Positions 31,791 to 42,565 of a stretch of DNA of 64,000 nt are shown here, one piece after another. Under the pieces are notes generated by a model, which saw only the letters and a list, made by a program, of their open reading frames with translations, made no database searches and was not told the origin of the DNA. Source of the stretch: Agrypnia vestita (lineage: Eukaryota > Arthropoda > Insecta > Trichoptera > Phryganeidae); contig JADDOH010002579.1 in the NCBI GenBank assembly GCA_016648135.1, positions 1 to 64,000 of the forward strand, in the 5' to 3' direction. A program made the position numbers and the translations under genes. The first letter of the stretch is position 1, and every line of letters begins with the position of its first letter.

Positions 31791-32532
31791 TCCGTAAAAT
31801 AGATTTTTTGAACGCGCTTACTAATTTAAAAGGTAACCGAGAGAAGGCTGAGTTTCACTTTCGTGTATTGAGTTTTAGAATTTGGTCGAGGGTCCGTCAA
31901 AGATGAAGAGTTTCAAAAATTAATGAGCAGCAGAGCATCATTCGACCCTTTTCCCTTCCCTTATCTGTAGCACCGAGCGGCGAGGTTGAGACACAATTAT
32001 TTTCAGAGGAGACGGCTGATTATTTTTATACTTATTGTATATCGCTGGCTCTTGAAATCGTGCGACGATGGCTCTGAATCCAGTGAGATCAGATAGTAGA
32101 CTTTTTCAACCTTTTTTATGTATTTTTTATTTTTATTAAGGCTTTTAAAGGCCAAGAGGCCCAACTACAGAAGCGAAACACATCACAAAGTCACCAGGGA
32201 TCCACTGGGCTACGAGGGCCGCTAATAACCTAAAGAAATAATAGTACTTTTTAGGCGTAATGCTTACAAACCACACACTTCATATATGTGTATGCATATA
32301 AAAAAAACTATATGTCTCTTTATTTTCCATTAAATCCTACAGATCAAACAAATATAAACCAATTTTTGCATTATTACTTTCAGGAAAATACAAAAAATAT
32401 AGATACCATGCTGACCAAAAAACAAAAACTTCTATCCCTTGGCCCAGGCCATGCAACCCTTTCCCCACATTTGTTTTATATATTACTCATTTTTCTTCCC
32501 TGGTCATTCAGCTCTGCCGGTACTAATGTGAA
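31791..32532. other. Unique-looking sequence, no gene recognised
   Basis: A 90-codon frame at 32288-32560 has no motif and runs into the MITE boundary. Confidence 0.4.
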
Positions 32533-32599
32533 TGTCAACATTCAAGTCATTTTGAGATAATTAGATATTTTCATTTCGCTTTTGTGTTATATAATATAT

Positions 32600-33878
32600 G
32601 GTCCTTACATATGAAATTGGCGTTTTGCCGTACTGGCAACTTTGATCTCAAATATCTTCTGTTTGGTTAGGAATTCCAAATCCAAATTTATACAGCTATT
32701 TACTCGTGTATTTGTGTTTTGAAAATTATAATTCATTTGTTTTTTCCTCAATTGTTTTTTTCTTTGCGTCACTCAGTTTACAAAATGAAAAACTTGAAAT
32801 ATCGCGTTATTTACGACTACGAGTTCCACCGTGGCACCAGTGCTGCAGAAACGGCTCGAAGGATTAATGATGTGTATGGCGACGGTGCCGCAAAAGAAAA
32901 CACAGTGCGTTTTTGGTTCCAACGTTTTCGTTCTGGAAATTTCGACCTGCAGAACAAGCCCCGTGGACGGCCGGAGACCAAAGTTGATAATGAAGAATTG
33001 AAGGCTATTGTGGAAGCGGATCCATCGCAAACCACATCCGAGTTAGCTGCAGGCTGCGGTGTTAGTGATAAAACTGTTTTAATCCACTTGAAGCAAATTG
33101 GTAAGGTGAAAAAGCTTGAAAGGTGGGTACCTCACGAATTGAGTGAAGCAAATCAACAAACGCGCGTTGACTGCTGCGTTGCATTACTCAACCGGCACAA
33201 TAATGAAGGGATTTTAAATCGAATCATTACCTATGATGAAAAGTGGATCCTGTACGATAATCGGAAGCGCTCATCGCAATGGCTGAACCCTGCCGAACCA
33301 GCCAAACCATGCCCCAAGCGAAAATTGACTCCAAAAAAGTTACTTGTGAGCGTTTGGTGGACTAGTGCTGGTGTCGTTCACTACAGCTTTCTTAAATCTG
33401 GCCAGACGATTACGGCAGATGTCTATTGTCAGCAACTGTAAACCATGATGAAAAAGCTAGCTGCTAAACAACCGAGGCTGGTTAATCGCTCTAGGCCACT
33501 GCTGCTTCATGATAACGCTAGACCACACACTGCACAACAGACGGCTACCAAATTAGAGGAGCTTCAATTGGAATGTCTAAGACATCCACCGTACTCTCCG
33601 GACCTTGCCCCAACAGATTACCATTTTTTTCGAAATTTGGATAACTTCTTGCAAAGGAAAAAATTCAACTCCGATGGGGCAGTCCAAACCGCCTTCAAAG
33701 ATTTTATTGATTCCCGTCCGAATGGTTTTTTTAGTAAAGGGATCGATGAACTACCTATGAGATGGCAAAAGTGCATAGATAGCAATGGTACATACTTTGA
33801 TCAAATAAATATATTATAATAAAAAAAATTATATTATAATAAAAAAAAAACTAAACGCCAATTTCATATGTAAGGACC
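32600..33878 (+). mobile_element. mariner transposon, near full length
   Basis: Terminal inverted repeats are identical over 26 bp (starting GGTCCTTACATATG at 32600-32625, inverse at 33853-33878). The right end abuts TA (33879-33880). On the left the nearest TA is one base out, suggesting a small later change. The total of about 1.28 kb is usual for mariner. It contains one transposase gene, and it sits inside MITE copy A. Confidence 0.92.
32785..33819 (+). pseudogene. mariner transposase, one in-frame stop
   Basis: The protein from ATG 32785 to TAA 33819 is about 344 codons, the normal mariner length. The N-terminal HTH region includes VRFWFQRFRSGNF and PRGRP, and the linker motif WVPHEL is near residue 113. 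Catalytic Asp 1 lies in YDEKW (residue 151), Asp 2 in HDNARPHTA (243) and Asp 3 in YSPDLAPTDYHFF (278), giving the DD34D spacing that defines mariner. A single TAA at 33439-33441 (codon 219) interrupts it and the frame then continues unchanged. There are no frameshifts. The product would cut and paste the element at TA targets. As written, it would be truncated before Asp 2 and inactive. Confidence 0.93.
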
Positions 33879-34569
33879 TAATAATATGTTTTATTGCTAA
33901 TTCACGATTAATTTTTATTGATTAATGTCACTAAAATATCGAAAAATTGTTTTCAAAGTAAAAAAACGCATTTATACACAAAAAAAAATATACTAATTTC
34001 CCCTAAAAAATATAGTTAACAACAATTTTTTCGCCCCTGGAACTCATTTTTAATAGAATAACACCATTTTAAAATTGGTAAAACACGAACATCATACAAC
34101 CTTTCAAATGCTTTCCGTTTTTACCATCCACAATCCAAAATTAAAAAATACCTGGCATGTTAATTAATAATATAAAACATGGTATGTACCATTTAAAATT
34201 ATTAAAAAGTAGTTCATAAGTACATATTATAATAGTCTTCAAATAAAAACAAATATATGACGGTACTGCCAGAGTAAAATTATATTAACCTTAAATATTC
34301 CAATCAAATTAAAAGGCGTGTTAATTTCAAAATGATGGCATGAACGTGTTATTATTGAAGATAACATGTTTTTCCCATTAGTAACTGATTTGATTTTTAT
34401 GAAAAAGTGTAGTTAACATGTTCCTCCCTATGATTTGAACATTTTCTAATTATTTTTAAGTTCTGAACTTACTTCCAATGGAAACAGCGTACAATATTTA
34501 GTTTAGAGGGCTTATTTAATCATTTTTGACAAAAATGTTAGTTAACAACTTCTTGCCATGCGGTCTTCA

Positions 34570-35274
34570 TATAGTAACTTCACTCATTTAAATAAAACCA
34601 CTTTTTAAATAATTACTAAATCCCGGACAACGTTGTGTGCGAACATCTGGTTTCAGTAGAATAATTTATTTGAAGTGGCTCCACATTAATCAGTAAACTA
34701 CATTAATGACTAATTGTGCTCTGCTTACTATTTAGCCTATCGGCAAATAGAGTAATTATTATGTTCGCTCGCTCGGTAAATACGGAGGCGAACAAATCTC
34801 CCCGCAACTTTGGCTTAACCGTCGGAGGACCAACTGGGGTCCACTTTGAATGCCACTATTTCGTTAGCGTTCTATATTATATTATAACAGAATGTTCTAC
34901 GTTATTTTTTCAGAAGAAACAGGAGCAGAAGATTAAGATTAATCAGAAATTGAAATATAATCTTTTACTTTCGGTGGGTGAGAAACGAAAACAATATTCC
35001 ATCAGGAATAAGATACACAGATACTGTGGTATATTCAGGCAGGCCAAATTAACGGCAGTACAAGGTGGCGCTGCTATAATTAGAGAGAGAGCATTAACTC
35101 TCATTTTCTCTCTTATAACTGGCATGTAGTTAGCAAAGTATTTTTGTAGAGTGAGAGTGGTAGAGAGACACATATATTGGGGAATATAATGTAAATACTC
35201 GTTACTTGTTATTTTTTATCTCCATATTAATCGTTTGTTGAAATACAAAGATTAGCAACTAAGCCCGCAGATAA
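34570..35274. other. Unique-looking sequence, no firm gene
   Basis: A 137-codon frame (34716-35129) overlaps a GC-richer block at 34765-34860 but has no recognised motif. Confidence 0.35.
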
Positions 35275-35560
35275 AATATATGACAATGAAAGAACAATCT
35301 TCTTCTTTTTTCTCTTCTTTCGCTTTCCACGTCATTTGGAATCAGCTCTTCTTTTCCACGATTCCCTATTCCGGGCCACCGCTTTGTCCAACTGTGCATT
35401 TTTCAGGTCTTTCTTCACACTACTCCACTAAGTGGCGCTGGGTCGATCTCAACCTTTTTTTGTATCTTGTGTTTTGAATGCGGTATGCACTGTATTATCT
35501 CCATGCCTCATTACATGGCCATACCTTTTTAGTCCCGATTCCTTCACCTTTGAATGAAAT
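35275..35560 (-). pseudogene. LINE RT C-terminal relic (family 6)
   Basis: On the minus strand from 35560: KVKESGLKRYGHVMRHGDN, then RPSAT-W-SSVKKDLKNAQL, then ARNRESWKRRADSK and a lysine/arginine-rich end. This matches the 'LRWYGHVMRR...GRPP.TWW..V..DL....L......R..WR....AD' C-terminus of RTE-type proteins. An in-frame stop falls in the middle. The RT domain is absent. Confidence 0.68.
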
Positions 35561-36049
35561 AACATTCTTATTTAATTAAAAATATATACATATGTTGTTT
35601 TAAGCTACTCTATTGTTTACCGTTTTTGGTCGCACCCAACCTCCTTTAAGACAAAATAACAACTAACCTAATTACATAACAATTCGGTAGATAAAGCGAA
35701 AGCATATCAGAACGGGACACGAGAAATAGAAAGCGTATCACAGTTGGGATTATATTGGGAAAATGGGAACAAATTTGAAATCGGGCTATTAGATATGTTG
35801 ATTAGTATTTGACTTTTATTAATTATTGATCAAATATTTCTAAGGCTTCATGGTAATATAGCAAGCATTTAAAATTATACCTCTAATGATTCAAATTAAT
35901 GAAATGTTCAGAAAATTCTAAATATCCATATTTGTGTGTCATCTAGTGTGTTTTTTGATTCTTATATTAATATTCCTCGTGGTTTTAATACAACGTTATC
36001 CATTCCAGCTTCGACTTGTGATCTTCAATGATGATCTGTTATGGTTTTT
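35561..36049. other. AT-rich stretch, nothing recognised
   Basis: No supported feature. Confidence 0.4.
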
Positions 36050-36235
36050 GGGGAAATGAAGCTGATCTTAGCATAATGGATAGCGCTAAAAAGGGTCGCT
36101 CAGATGGTTTGGACATGTTGAGCGAATGAATGAAGAAATAGTTGCAAGAAAGATGTATAATGCAAGTGTCGACGGCGCTAGAAAGAAAAGATGACCGCGG
36201 AAGACCAGGCATGACGTAAGTAAAAGGGGAATGTG
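36050..36235 (+). pseudogene. RTE-like RT C-terminal relic (family 2, subtype)
   Basis: Plus strand: RSLRWFGHVERMNEEIVARK, then MYNASVDGARK and a GRPR-like arginine/proline run with a frameshift. Closest to the minus fragment at 51600-51775. Both lie just before a MITE family M copy. Confidence 0.65.
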
Positions 36236-36349
36236 TTAATCGTGGTTGTGTTTGCTGGAGAATTCATGATGTAGCTTTCCTTCGCAGAACGAACACGCTC
36301 GTAGCTGTTACCACCAGATAGATAATGCATAAATAGTTTGTCCCTACGT

Positions 36350-36759
36350 AAAACACGAACATCAAACAACCCTTCAAATGCTATCCGTTTTTACCATCCA
36401 ATATCCAAAATTACAAAATACCTGGCATGTTAATTAATAATACAAAACATGGTATATACCATTTAAAATTATTGAAAAATAATATATAAGTGCATATAAT
36501 AATAGTCTTCAAATAAAAACATATATGGCAGTACTGCCAGAGTTAAATTTATACTCACCATAAATATTCCAATCAAATTAAAAGGCGTGTTAATTTCAGA
36601 ATGATGGCATGAATATGTTATTATTGAAGATAACATGTTCTTCCCATTAGTAACTGATTTGATTTTTATGAAAAAGTGTAATTAACATGTTCATCCCTAT
36701 GATTTGAACATGTTATTGACAAAAATGTTAGTTAACATCTTCTTGCCATTGGGTCTTCA
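36350..36759 (+). mobile_element. MITE family M, copy B (5' and internal deletions)
   Basis: Collinear with copies A and C from GTAAAACACGAACATC to the GGTCTTCA terminus at 36759. About 80 bp before the right end are missing (TGAACATGTT joins ATTGACAAAAATG directly). The left half is absent. Confidence 0.75.
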
Positions 36760-37384
36760 AATGTTGGTGTCCTTCCGAGGCAAATTTTATATTTTTAATT
36801 CTTACGAGTAAGGTTTGATTTCCATCACAGCATCATTTGACAACGAACGGTTGGTCGTACAAGGGTTATATAATGATTATTCATACGAGGTTAGGTAAGG
36901 TTCTCGAACAGATTGATGACGAACTTGATTGATGGTTTCTCAAGTTTCACCCTAACATTTGTTACCATGGAAATCCTGGTGGGAACATATTGATGTTAAC
37001 CTCTTTCAAAAATTAGGGGTGGCTTATAATAGCGTGTTGGGATCCAGTACTTGTGTACAGTAAACACAAAAGGTTGTAATCCCACGCAATTAGGTTGAGC
37101 TGATGGATCGATCTGATACATATTGACAGATGGTATAGCTTCGTGGTTTATTTATCCTATTAAATTGTTTAGAGACTCAATTATTGTTTGAGTGCAGTTT
37201 TAGACAGTTAAATGGATACACATGTACAATATTTAAATAGAAATACTTTTAGAATTTTCATAATTAAAATATGTTTTTATATGGGGTGATGGCATGAAAA
37301 CTGATCCAAGAATTAATCTGCAAAGTCGAGGCTTTTGAGATGTGGCTCTGTAGACCCATACCGAATGTTTCTGGGTGGACGGAG
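36760..37384. other. No gene recognised
   Basis: Mixed composition, no motif-bearing frame. Confidence 0.4.
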
Positions 37385-37980
37385 TTACGAATGTTTTTTA
37401 TTTGTTTGTATATATATATTTTATTATTTAGTTACAAAATAAAACACATTTTAACATCTAGTAATTAAAACATAAATTAACGTGGCATTTAAACGTAAAT
37501 CAACATAAATAAAAATCACATCTGGCACAAAGTAAAGAAATAAAAATAAATAAACGTAAGCAACAAAACATGACCTTTGATTAAACTTTCTTTTCAAATA
37601 TTTTGCCCTTAACCTACTAAAAGTAGTGAGACTATTTACTTCTTTCACATTTGCTGGCAGTTCATTGAATAATTTAAGTCCTTTATAGTACAAAATATTT
37701 TCTGTTTCTGCTAGTTTTGTTTGTAAAAGCCTAAAATTTCCCCTACTTCCCGTAGGATAAGTGTGGACTTCGAAATTGTATTTCATATTTGGATACATTA
37801 TTTTTTGTTGCCTAATTGTCATTACCTTTACTGTATTGCTATTTCTTGTATATTCATTACATCTTAAGATAGTTCTAATGGGTCTGTTTTGAATTTTTTC
37901 CTTCTCAGTTTCATTTCCCAAAAATAGTATTTTTGAACAGTATTTAATATGTGAAGTCACAATGGAATTATATACTACGT
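37385..37980 (-). pseudogene. Jockey/CR1-like LINE, RT C-terminal relic
   Basis: The minus-strand frame from 37975 reads VVYNSIVTSHIKYCSKILFL, then RPIRTILRCNEYTRN, then VHTYPTGSRGNFRLL, then YYKGLKLFNELPANVKEVNS and FSRLRAKYLKRKF. This is a common LINE C-terminal pattern ('SHI.YCS...L', 'Q.RA.R.IL.C', 'Y.TR....F', 'YKGL..FN.LP..I'). About 170 residues remain open, with one small gap in the 'QN' segment. The FADD catalytic box lies upstream and is missing. Confidence 0.75.
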
Positions 37981-38069
37981 TTTTAGGTTAAGCTTTTTTC
38001 TTATTCTGTCTAAAAAGTGGTTGCGATGAATTGGGTTGGATTTTACTTGTTGAAGTAAAGTCTAATCTA

Positions 38070-38250
38070 ATTCATCGTTTAGGGGGTGGAAATAGAAGCG
38101 TAAGAAGACGCTGCATCGCATGGTTGCGTAACTTGAGGAACTGTTAAAAGCATAACTCGAATAAATTGTTTCGTGCAGCGGTGAAGAAATTCATGATTGT
38201 CAATACGGTGATGATTGATAATGCGAAACACGTCTCAGAAAATCAAAAAT
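38070..38250 (+). pseudogene. RTE-like RT C-terminal relic (family 3)
   Basis: Plus strand: GNRSVRRRCIAWLRNLRNC, a stop, then NSNKLFRAAVKKFMIVN. Same layout as 7690-8030 and 47210-47545 ('RRR..WL.NLR.W...S...LFRAA'). Very short and interrupted. Confidence 0.6.
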
Positions 38251-38287
38251 ATGGAACTTAAAAAACAAGTGTTTTTATTTACATAGA

Positions 38288-38400
38288 CTGATGATGGACC
38301 CTGCAATGGGATGCAAAACGTCGGCTGGAAATGTCGTAATAACAAGGCGTAATACCTCAGACATAAACCTGTAAATTAAAGTTTTTGAAATTCGCTGCTA
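38288..38400 (+). repeat. Penelope-type 3' end with hammerhead-like motif
   Basis: CTGATGA (38288-38294), stem II segment TGGACCCTGCAATGGGATGC, then AAAACGTC (38315-38322). Against the hammerhead core, G of GAAA is changed to A, so cleavage is not expected. The following GGCTGGAAATGTCGTAATAA and CACGG-like TACCTCAGACATAAACC match the tail of the 63500-63700 unit. Confidence 0.55.
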
Positions 38401-38534
38401 TTAGAGCACTAGAATCATTGATATGTGCCCCCTAATAATCCTTTTGAACTGCCTTTCTTTTGGCTATTTAGGAAGATTGTGACAGTGAATTTATCATCCA
38501 CAATTTTAAATTATTCTATTTTAAAACATCATCA

Positions 38535-38760
38535 TCATCATTCTTGGCACTACAACCCTTGGTGGGTCTTGGCCTCCTCAATAATTTTCCTCCACTCATC
38601 TCGGTCTAGTGCCAGTTCTCTCCAGTTCTGAAGCTCTAAGGCAGAGATGTTGAGGACGTTGTCACTTCATCTTAATTTGGCCTTCCTAAGCTCCTTCAAC
38701 CTATTGGCCTTGATTTAGCAGGGACTTTGGTGCTTAATGCTCGGACATAACATTTTAAAA
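38535..38760 (-). pseudogene. RTE-like RT C-terminal relic (family 4)
   Basis: The reverse strand reads APKSLLNQGQ-like residues, then GRPN-DE-like, NVLNISALELQNWRELALDR, then EWRKIIEEAKTHQGL and a GATGATGATGATG run. Collinear with 15195-15590 apart from one frame change. Confidence 0.7.
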
Positions 38761-39361
38761 CGTAACAGCCATTATCCCATTCCATATAACTTGCCCAATT
38801 CTAAGAATGTTCCAGATAAAAAGAACACCTTTTCAAGTTAACCCGCCTTTTTGACCTATTTCGTGTGTGATCATCTATTTTCGTTCAATTCAGTGGCAAA
38901 TATAATATTTTCCCGGAGACAGAAACAAACCGGTGAAAAGCCGCGACCTTCGGACAACTCCGTGCGTGAGCCGTGAAATTACACGCACGTCGGGGCCGGA
39001 GCTGATTACCGCAATAAAGTAGAAAGTTTTCCGCGGTTATCGCTCCATACCGCTTCGTGAATAAAAGCATTCAATTGATTGCCGCAACAATCAGAATTAT
39101 AAAGATTTGATTGCCGCAACAATCAAAATTATAAAGATTTGATTTGAACGGTATGTGGCGAGTGGTCACCGCTTAAGGACGCTAGATGGCGTCGCCACAC
39201 GAAGCTCGCGTGGACTGGAAGGTAGAGAAGGCCTTTTAGAGCGATCATTTCCTTTTTGGCCGACGGCCACAGAAGGTTTACGCTCGTAGCAATAATAATT
39301 ATTTTGACTTTTGAAAATAAAATTGGGATTTATCTTCACATTGTGATGTATTATATTATAC
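38761..39361. other. Unique-looking GC-richer block (38930-39060) and tandem repeat
   Basis: No gene. The block CGTGCGTGAGCCGTGAAATT followed by the 32-bp tandem repeat (listed separately) is unlike the surrounding transposon debris. Confidence 0.4.
39075..39144. repeat. 32-bp unit repeated about 2.2 times
   Basis: TTGATTGCCGCAACAATCAG starts the unit at 39075-39106, repeated at 39107-39138 with one mismatch, then TTGATT. Each unit contains the inverted pair TGATTG...CAATCA. Confidence 0.8.
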
Positions 39362-39605
39362 TAGCTATGCTCGCGCGACTTCGCACGCGTAGATTTTTAG
39401 TACACTGTTTGGATCGCCATAGAACTTTCGCGAACCATCTAGAACATTCTCCTTCCAGAACTTTCAAGAAATTTATCGAATGTACAGGAACCTTATAGAC
39501 ACACCGACACATTCCGCCACTCAGTTTGGAACCTTTTAGAACTTTCGGGAATTTTCTAGAACCTTCTCCTTCCAGAATTTTCTAGAGCAGGTTTTTCCGG
39601 AACCT
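39362..39605 (+). repeat. TTCTAGAA-rich (HSE-like) dispersed repeat, copy 2
   Basis: Starts TAGCTATGCTCGCGCGACTT and follows the 30371 copy block by block. HSE-like stretches are 39554-39566 (three GAA/TTC units) and 39570-39587 (four units, the last changed to GAG). Confidence 0.65.
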
Positions 39606-39664
39606 TCTTAAATTATTAACTCGCGTTTTGACACCCCTGATATTTTTTGTTTGTTTATGTTTCA

Positions 39665-40665
39665 GTTGAAAGAGCTACACGAATACCTACACTATTTTAT
39701 TGTGACAACACTCAGAACCAACTCACATTTTAACTCTCTTGTACCTAGACTGCATTGGCTAGGTAACACCTATGCGTATATCTCTGATATTTTTAATTCC
39801 AATTTAGCACAATATAAAGATTAGCTACTAAAAGCTCTACACTCTGCCATCCTGAATTCATAATGCAATCACAAACAAATTATTACACCTATTTGTTTAA
39901 CCTTGTATATACTTCACATCTCGTTTTTCTAAATTATGTCTTATCATATGTACTTCACACCTCCTTTTTCAAAATTACTGTTATAACTTTAAACAACTAT
40001 TTCTATTCTATTCTATTTCAACAACAGGGTTATTTAGAAAACATAAATAACCTCGCAGGACTATATTCCTGCCTTGATTATGAGTCGAAAATGTTCAAGC
40101 TATTAAGACCTACTTAATATGAATAGATATGCGACATCAAAGTTTGCATTTTTTTTTCAATATTTCTGACTTATTTTTTATAAAACGTTGACTATCATAC
40201 AGTATATTGAATATGGAAAATTCATTCCTTTTAACATAAGTCAAATAAAAAAACAAAAACATTCGAATTCCAATTGGAATTTTTTCAGGGTCTTTATCAT
40301 TTTATTTAACTTGTATCGAAACGAATGTATTTTTCCTACTCGATATGAGTCACTGTAATGATAGTTTAACGTTTTACAAAAAATAAGTCAGAAATATTGA
40401 AAAAAAAATGCCAACATTGATGTCGCATATCTCCATAACTATTGATATTAAGTCATGATAGCTTGAACATTTTCGACTAACATCAAGGCAGGAATATAGT
40501 CCTGTGAGGTTTATAATGTTTTCCAAATAACCCTGTAATCTACGTCAATTCTGTAATTTTTTGCTGTTCTATTCTATGGATTTCTTGTTTATATTATTAT
40601 ATAAAAGGTACTTCTGTGCCATATATTGATATGAATAAATAAATAAATGTATTAAATAAATAACG
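39665..40665 (+). pseudogene. Jockey/CR1-like LINE 3' end, interrupted by a foldback MITE
   Basis: Plus strand: RATRIPTLFYCDNTQNQLTF, then LVPRLHWLGNTYAYISDIFN-like residues (one stop), then NLAQYKD, the extreme C-terminus of a Jockey/CR1-type protein as at 18420-18590. The 3' UTR runs to ATGAATAAATAAATAAATG near 40640. The MITE at 40024-40536 sits inside that UTR, so it arrived later. Confidence 0.68.
40024..40536. mobile_element. Foldback MITE with ~165-bp inverted repeats
   Basis: ACAGGGTTATTT at 40024 is matched inverted by AAATAACCCTGT at 40536. The arms share CAGGACTATATTCCTGCCTT, AAAATGTTCAAGCTAT and TTGATGTCGCATAT, and end near 40190 and 40370. No convincing target duplication was found, so the superfamily is unresolved. 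Confidence 0.72.
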
Positions 40666-41079
40666 TAATTTTGAGTCTTCACCTATAATTAGTTTCCTGA
40701 TTTCTAAGGGTCGCGACCCTCGAGATGTGAGTTGTTGATGCGCGTCTCTCTACTTCTCTTTGGCGTTCTAATACGCCCTCTTCCTCTATATTTCCTTCCA
40801 GCCTCTTCAGAGCGACGTCCTCTCTGTATTACCTGAAAAAATTACGGGTTATCATCTATCTTGAACCATTATTTGTTCAAAAATTGAGGCATGACTACTC
40901 ATTATTCCCGAAGGGTTCCTAAGCATTCGCCTAAAGCATCGAATTTCAAATGGGTCAATTTTATTTCTATATATAAAAGCAGAGGCAGGAATATCCAAAA
41001 TGTGTTTTGGATTCAGTAACCGAGGATCACTTATTTAAAATTAACTGAATTCTAGATTTTAAATATGTAACTAACTAAC
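40666..41079. other. No gene recognised
   Basis: No supported feature. Confidence 0.4.
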
Positions 41080-41402
41080 TAACCATCACGCCGATCCCCG
41101 CAGGGGTAGGCAGAGAGGATTGAACGCCACACTCTTCTATCCTGGCACACCACTTTTACTTCGGCCACATTCATACTTCTTCTCATACAAGTTCTACGGT
41201 TGTTACTGTTTTTAACGGGGCCATCCTCAAACGCTTGTTGTATTTGATCGTGCCAGGTCTTTCGCGGGCGCCCTCTATTCCTGTTACCTTCAACACTTGT
41301 CTCATATATTTTCTTAACCATCCTTTCCTTGTTCATACGTTCCACATGACTTAACCATCTCAGCACTCCTTTCTTTATTCTATCTACCACACTACAGCCA
41401 GC
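41080..41402 (-). pseudogene. RTE-like RT C-terminal relic (family 2, best copy)
   Basis: An open 103-codon minus-strand frame: MVDRIKKGVLRWLSHVERMN, KERMVKKIYETSVEGNRNRG, RPRKTWHDQIQQAFEDGPVK, RRTCMRRSMNVAEVKVVCQD, RRVWRSILSAYPCGD. This is the complete C-terminal tail of an RTE-type endonuclease/RT protein to its natural stop at 41079. Upstream (toward 41402) the frame adds CSV and then breaks off, so the catalytic RT region is missing. Confidence 0.75.
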
Positions 41403-41834
41403 ATTATATATATACTCCTTCCAAAATCATGTTTTCTATAGATTTATGGGTTATGTTTCCTATTAAATCTTGAAATCTGTACATTATAAATTAGTAATCC
41501 TCGATGACTGCGTGTAATTTTTTTTTGATATTGTTGCCTTTGTTTTTATTCTCACATATAATATTCTCAATTTCTGTGTTTTCACGCGGAGTAGTAAGTA
41601 CTCACTTTAATTGTCTGACCACAGCTAGCCATATTTGACTGACTCTATCAAAAATTTGTCTACATGTATGGTACATGACTTGGCTACAACGCAAATACAC
41701 TACAGTACAATCAGTATTAAACACCCCACATTAAAGCGGGAAAATATAAAATATCTTATTATGTAAAGTATAAGTTATTATCTAAGTACATAATTCACAT
41801 TTTACGACGAATATACTGATATTTGTTGTCTATG
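41403..41834. other. No gene recognised
   Basis: AT-rich, with no supported feature. Confidence 0.4.
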
Positions 41835-42130
41835 CTATCAAATTGAAGAAGAAAGCAGAAATTGGATCATGGGATAAACAAAGCAAATATTCGTCTATTG
41901 ACATAACGAACTTCCCAGCAAATATCCTTCCAGGCCATGAAAGTTTCAAGGAGTTTGAGTATTTTGGGTCTACGATTATTGAAAACGGTAGGAAGTTAAA
42001 TAGAAATGAAGCAACGTTTGGGGGTAAGGAATAATGCATTATGGAGTTTCATTAATCCTGGACTACGGAGGAGGATGACCTATGTTTTGGAATCCACTTA
42101 TACTGATTTCCAGCATAAGCTTAAAGTAAT
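41835..42130 (+). pseudogene. LINE RT fragment (family 8)
   Basis: Plus strand: FPANILPGHESFKEFEYFGS, then TIIENGRKLNRN, and after a frame change ALWSFINPGLRRRMTYVLES. The 'FKEFEYLGS.I..NG' block and the 'LW.FI......K...Y' block follow the FADD box in RTE-type RTs. A small internal deletion joins them out of frame. Confidence 0.6.
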
Positions 42131-42299
42131 AGCTCGGAGCTTAAAGTACCGATCTCAACTTTGATATTTAGCTATATATGCATGATCTTCTTTGAACCTA
42201 TTGCGAATGTTTAAGCCTATCCCATGATACTCCAAGCGTAGTCCGTTTCAGAGCTCGTTGAGCTTCGTTGAACTAATGGACGAGGCCTACTGTAATTTA

Positions 42300-42565
42300 T
42301 TGTCCTTGATTTGGTATTATACGTAATGACACATAATACGCATTGATTTATTAATTATGTCTAATACATTTTAGAGCTAAGGTATCACCACGCGTAAGTG
42401 GTTGTCAAACTTCCCTAATACTACCAAATTAATTAATCAATTAGAAATACATACAGAATAATCAAATCCATGAAAAAATATTTCGCTGCTACCGGGATTC
42501 GAACCAACGATTTCCTCCTATCCGGGGCAGGCGCGTTATCCAATTATGCTATAGTGGCCTCTTAA
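42300..42565 (-). repeat. tRNA-derived SINE (family C)
   Basis: The minus strand from 42560 has ATAGCATAATTGGATAACGC (A-box-like), CGCCTGCCCCGGATAGG (degenerate anticodon arm, CCG in loop) and GTTGGTTCGAATCCC (B box). T-arm and acceptor pairing fail, so it is not a working tRNA. The AT-rich body extends toward 42300. Confidence 0.6.

Larger units (their letters stand above)
32533..34569 (+). mobile_element. MITE family M, copy A, split by a mariner insertion
   Basis: Left part 32533-32599 and right part 33879-34569 together align with the uninterrupted copy at 51777-52548. The intact right end carries TTAGTTAACAACTTCTTGCC and GGTCTTCA, inverse of the TGAAGACCCC...left end kept in copy C. The original left terminus is lost here. 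No coding frame. Confidence 0.75.

Noticed and set aside
32773..33035. Minus-strand frames of 85 and 72 codons inside the mariner
   Set aside because: Antisense shadows of the transposase gene.
34716..35129. 137-codon open frame
   Set aside because: Longest unexplained frame in its region, but there is no motif, it is rich in residues encoded by AT-rich codons, and no splice or conservation evidence is visible.
42480..42560. Candidate minus-strand tRNA-Arg (CCG)
   Set aside because: The anticodon arm is partly formed, but acceptor and T arms mismatch, so it is treated as a tRNA-derived SINE.
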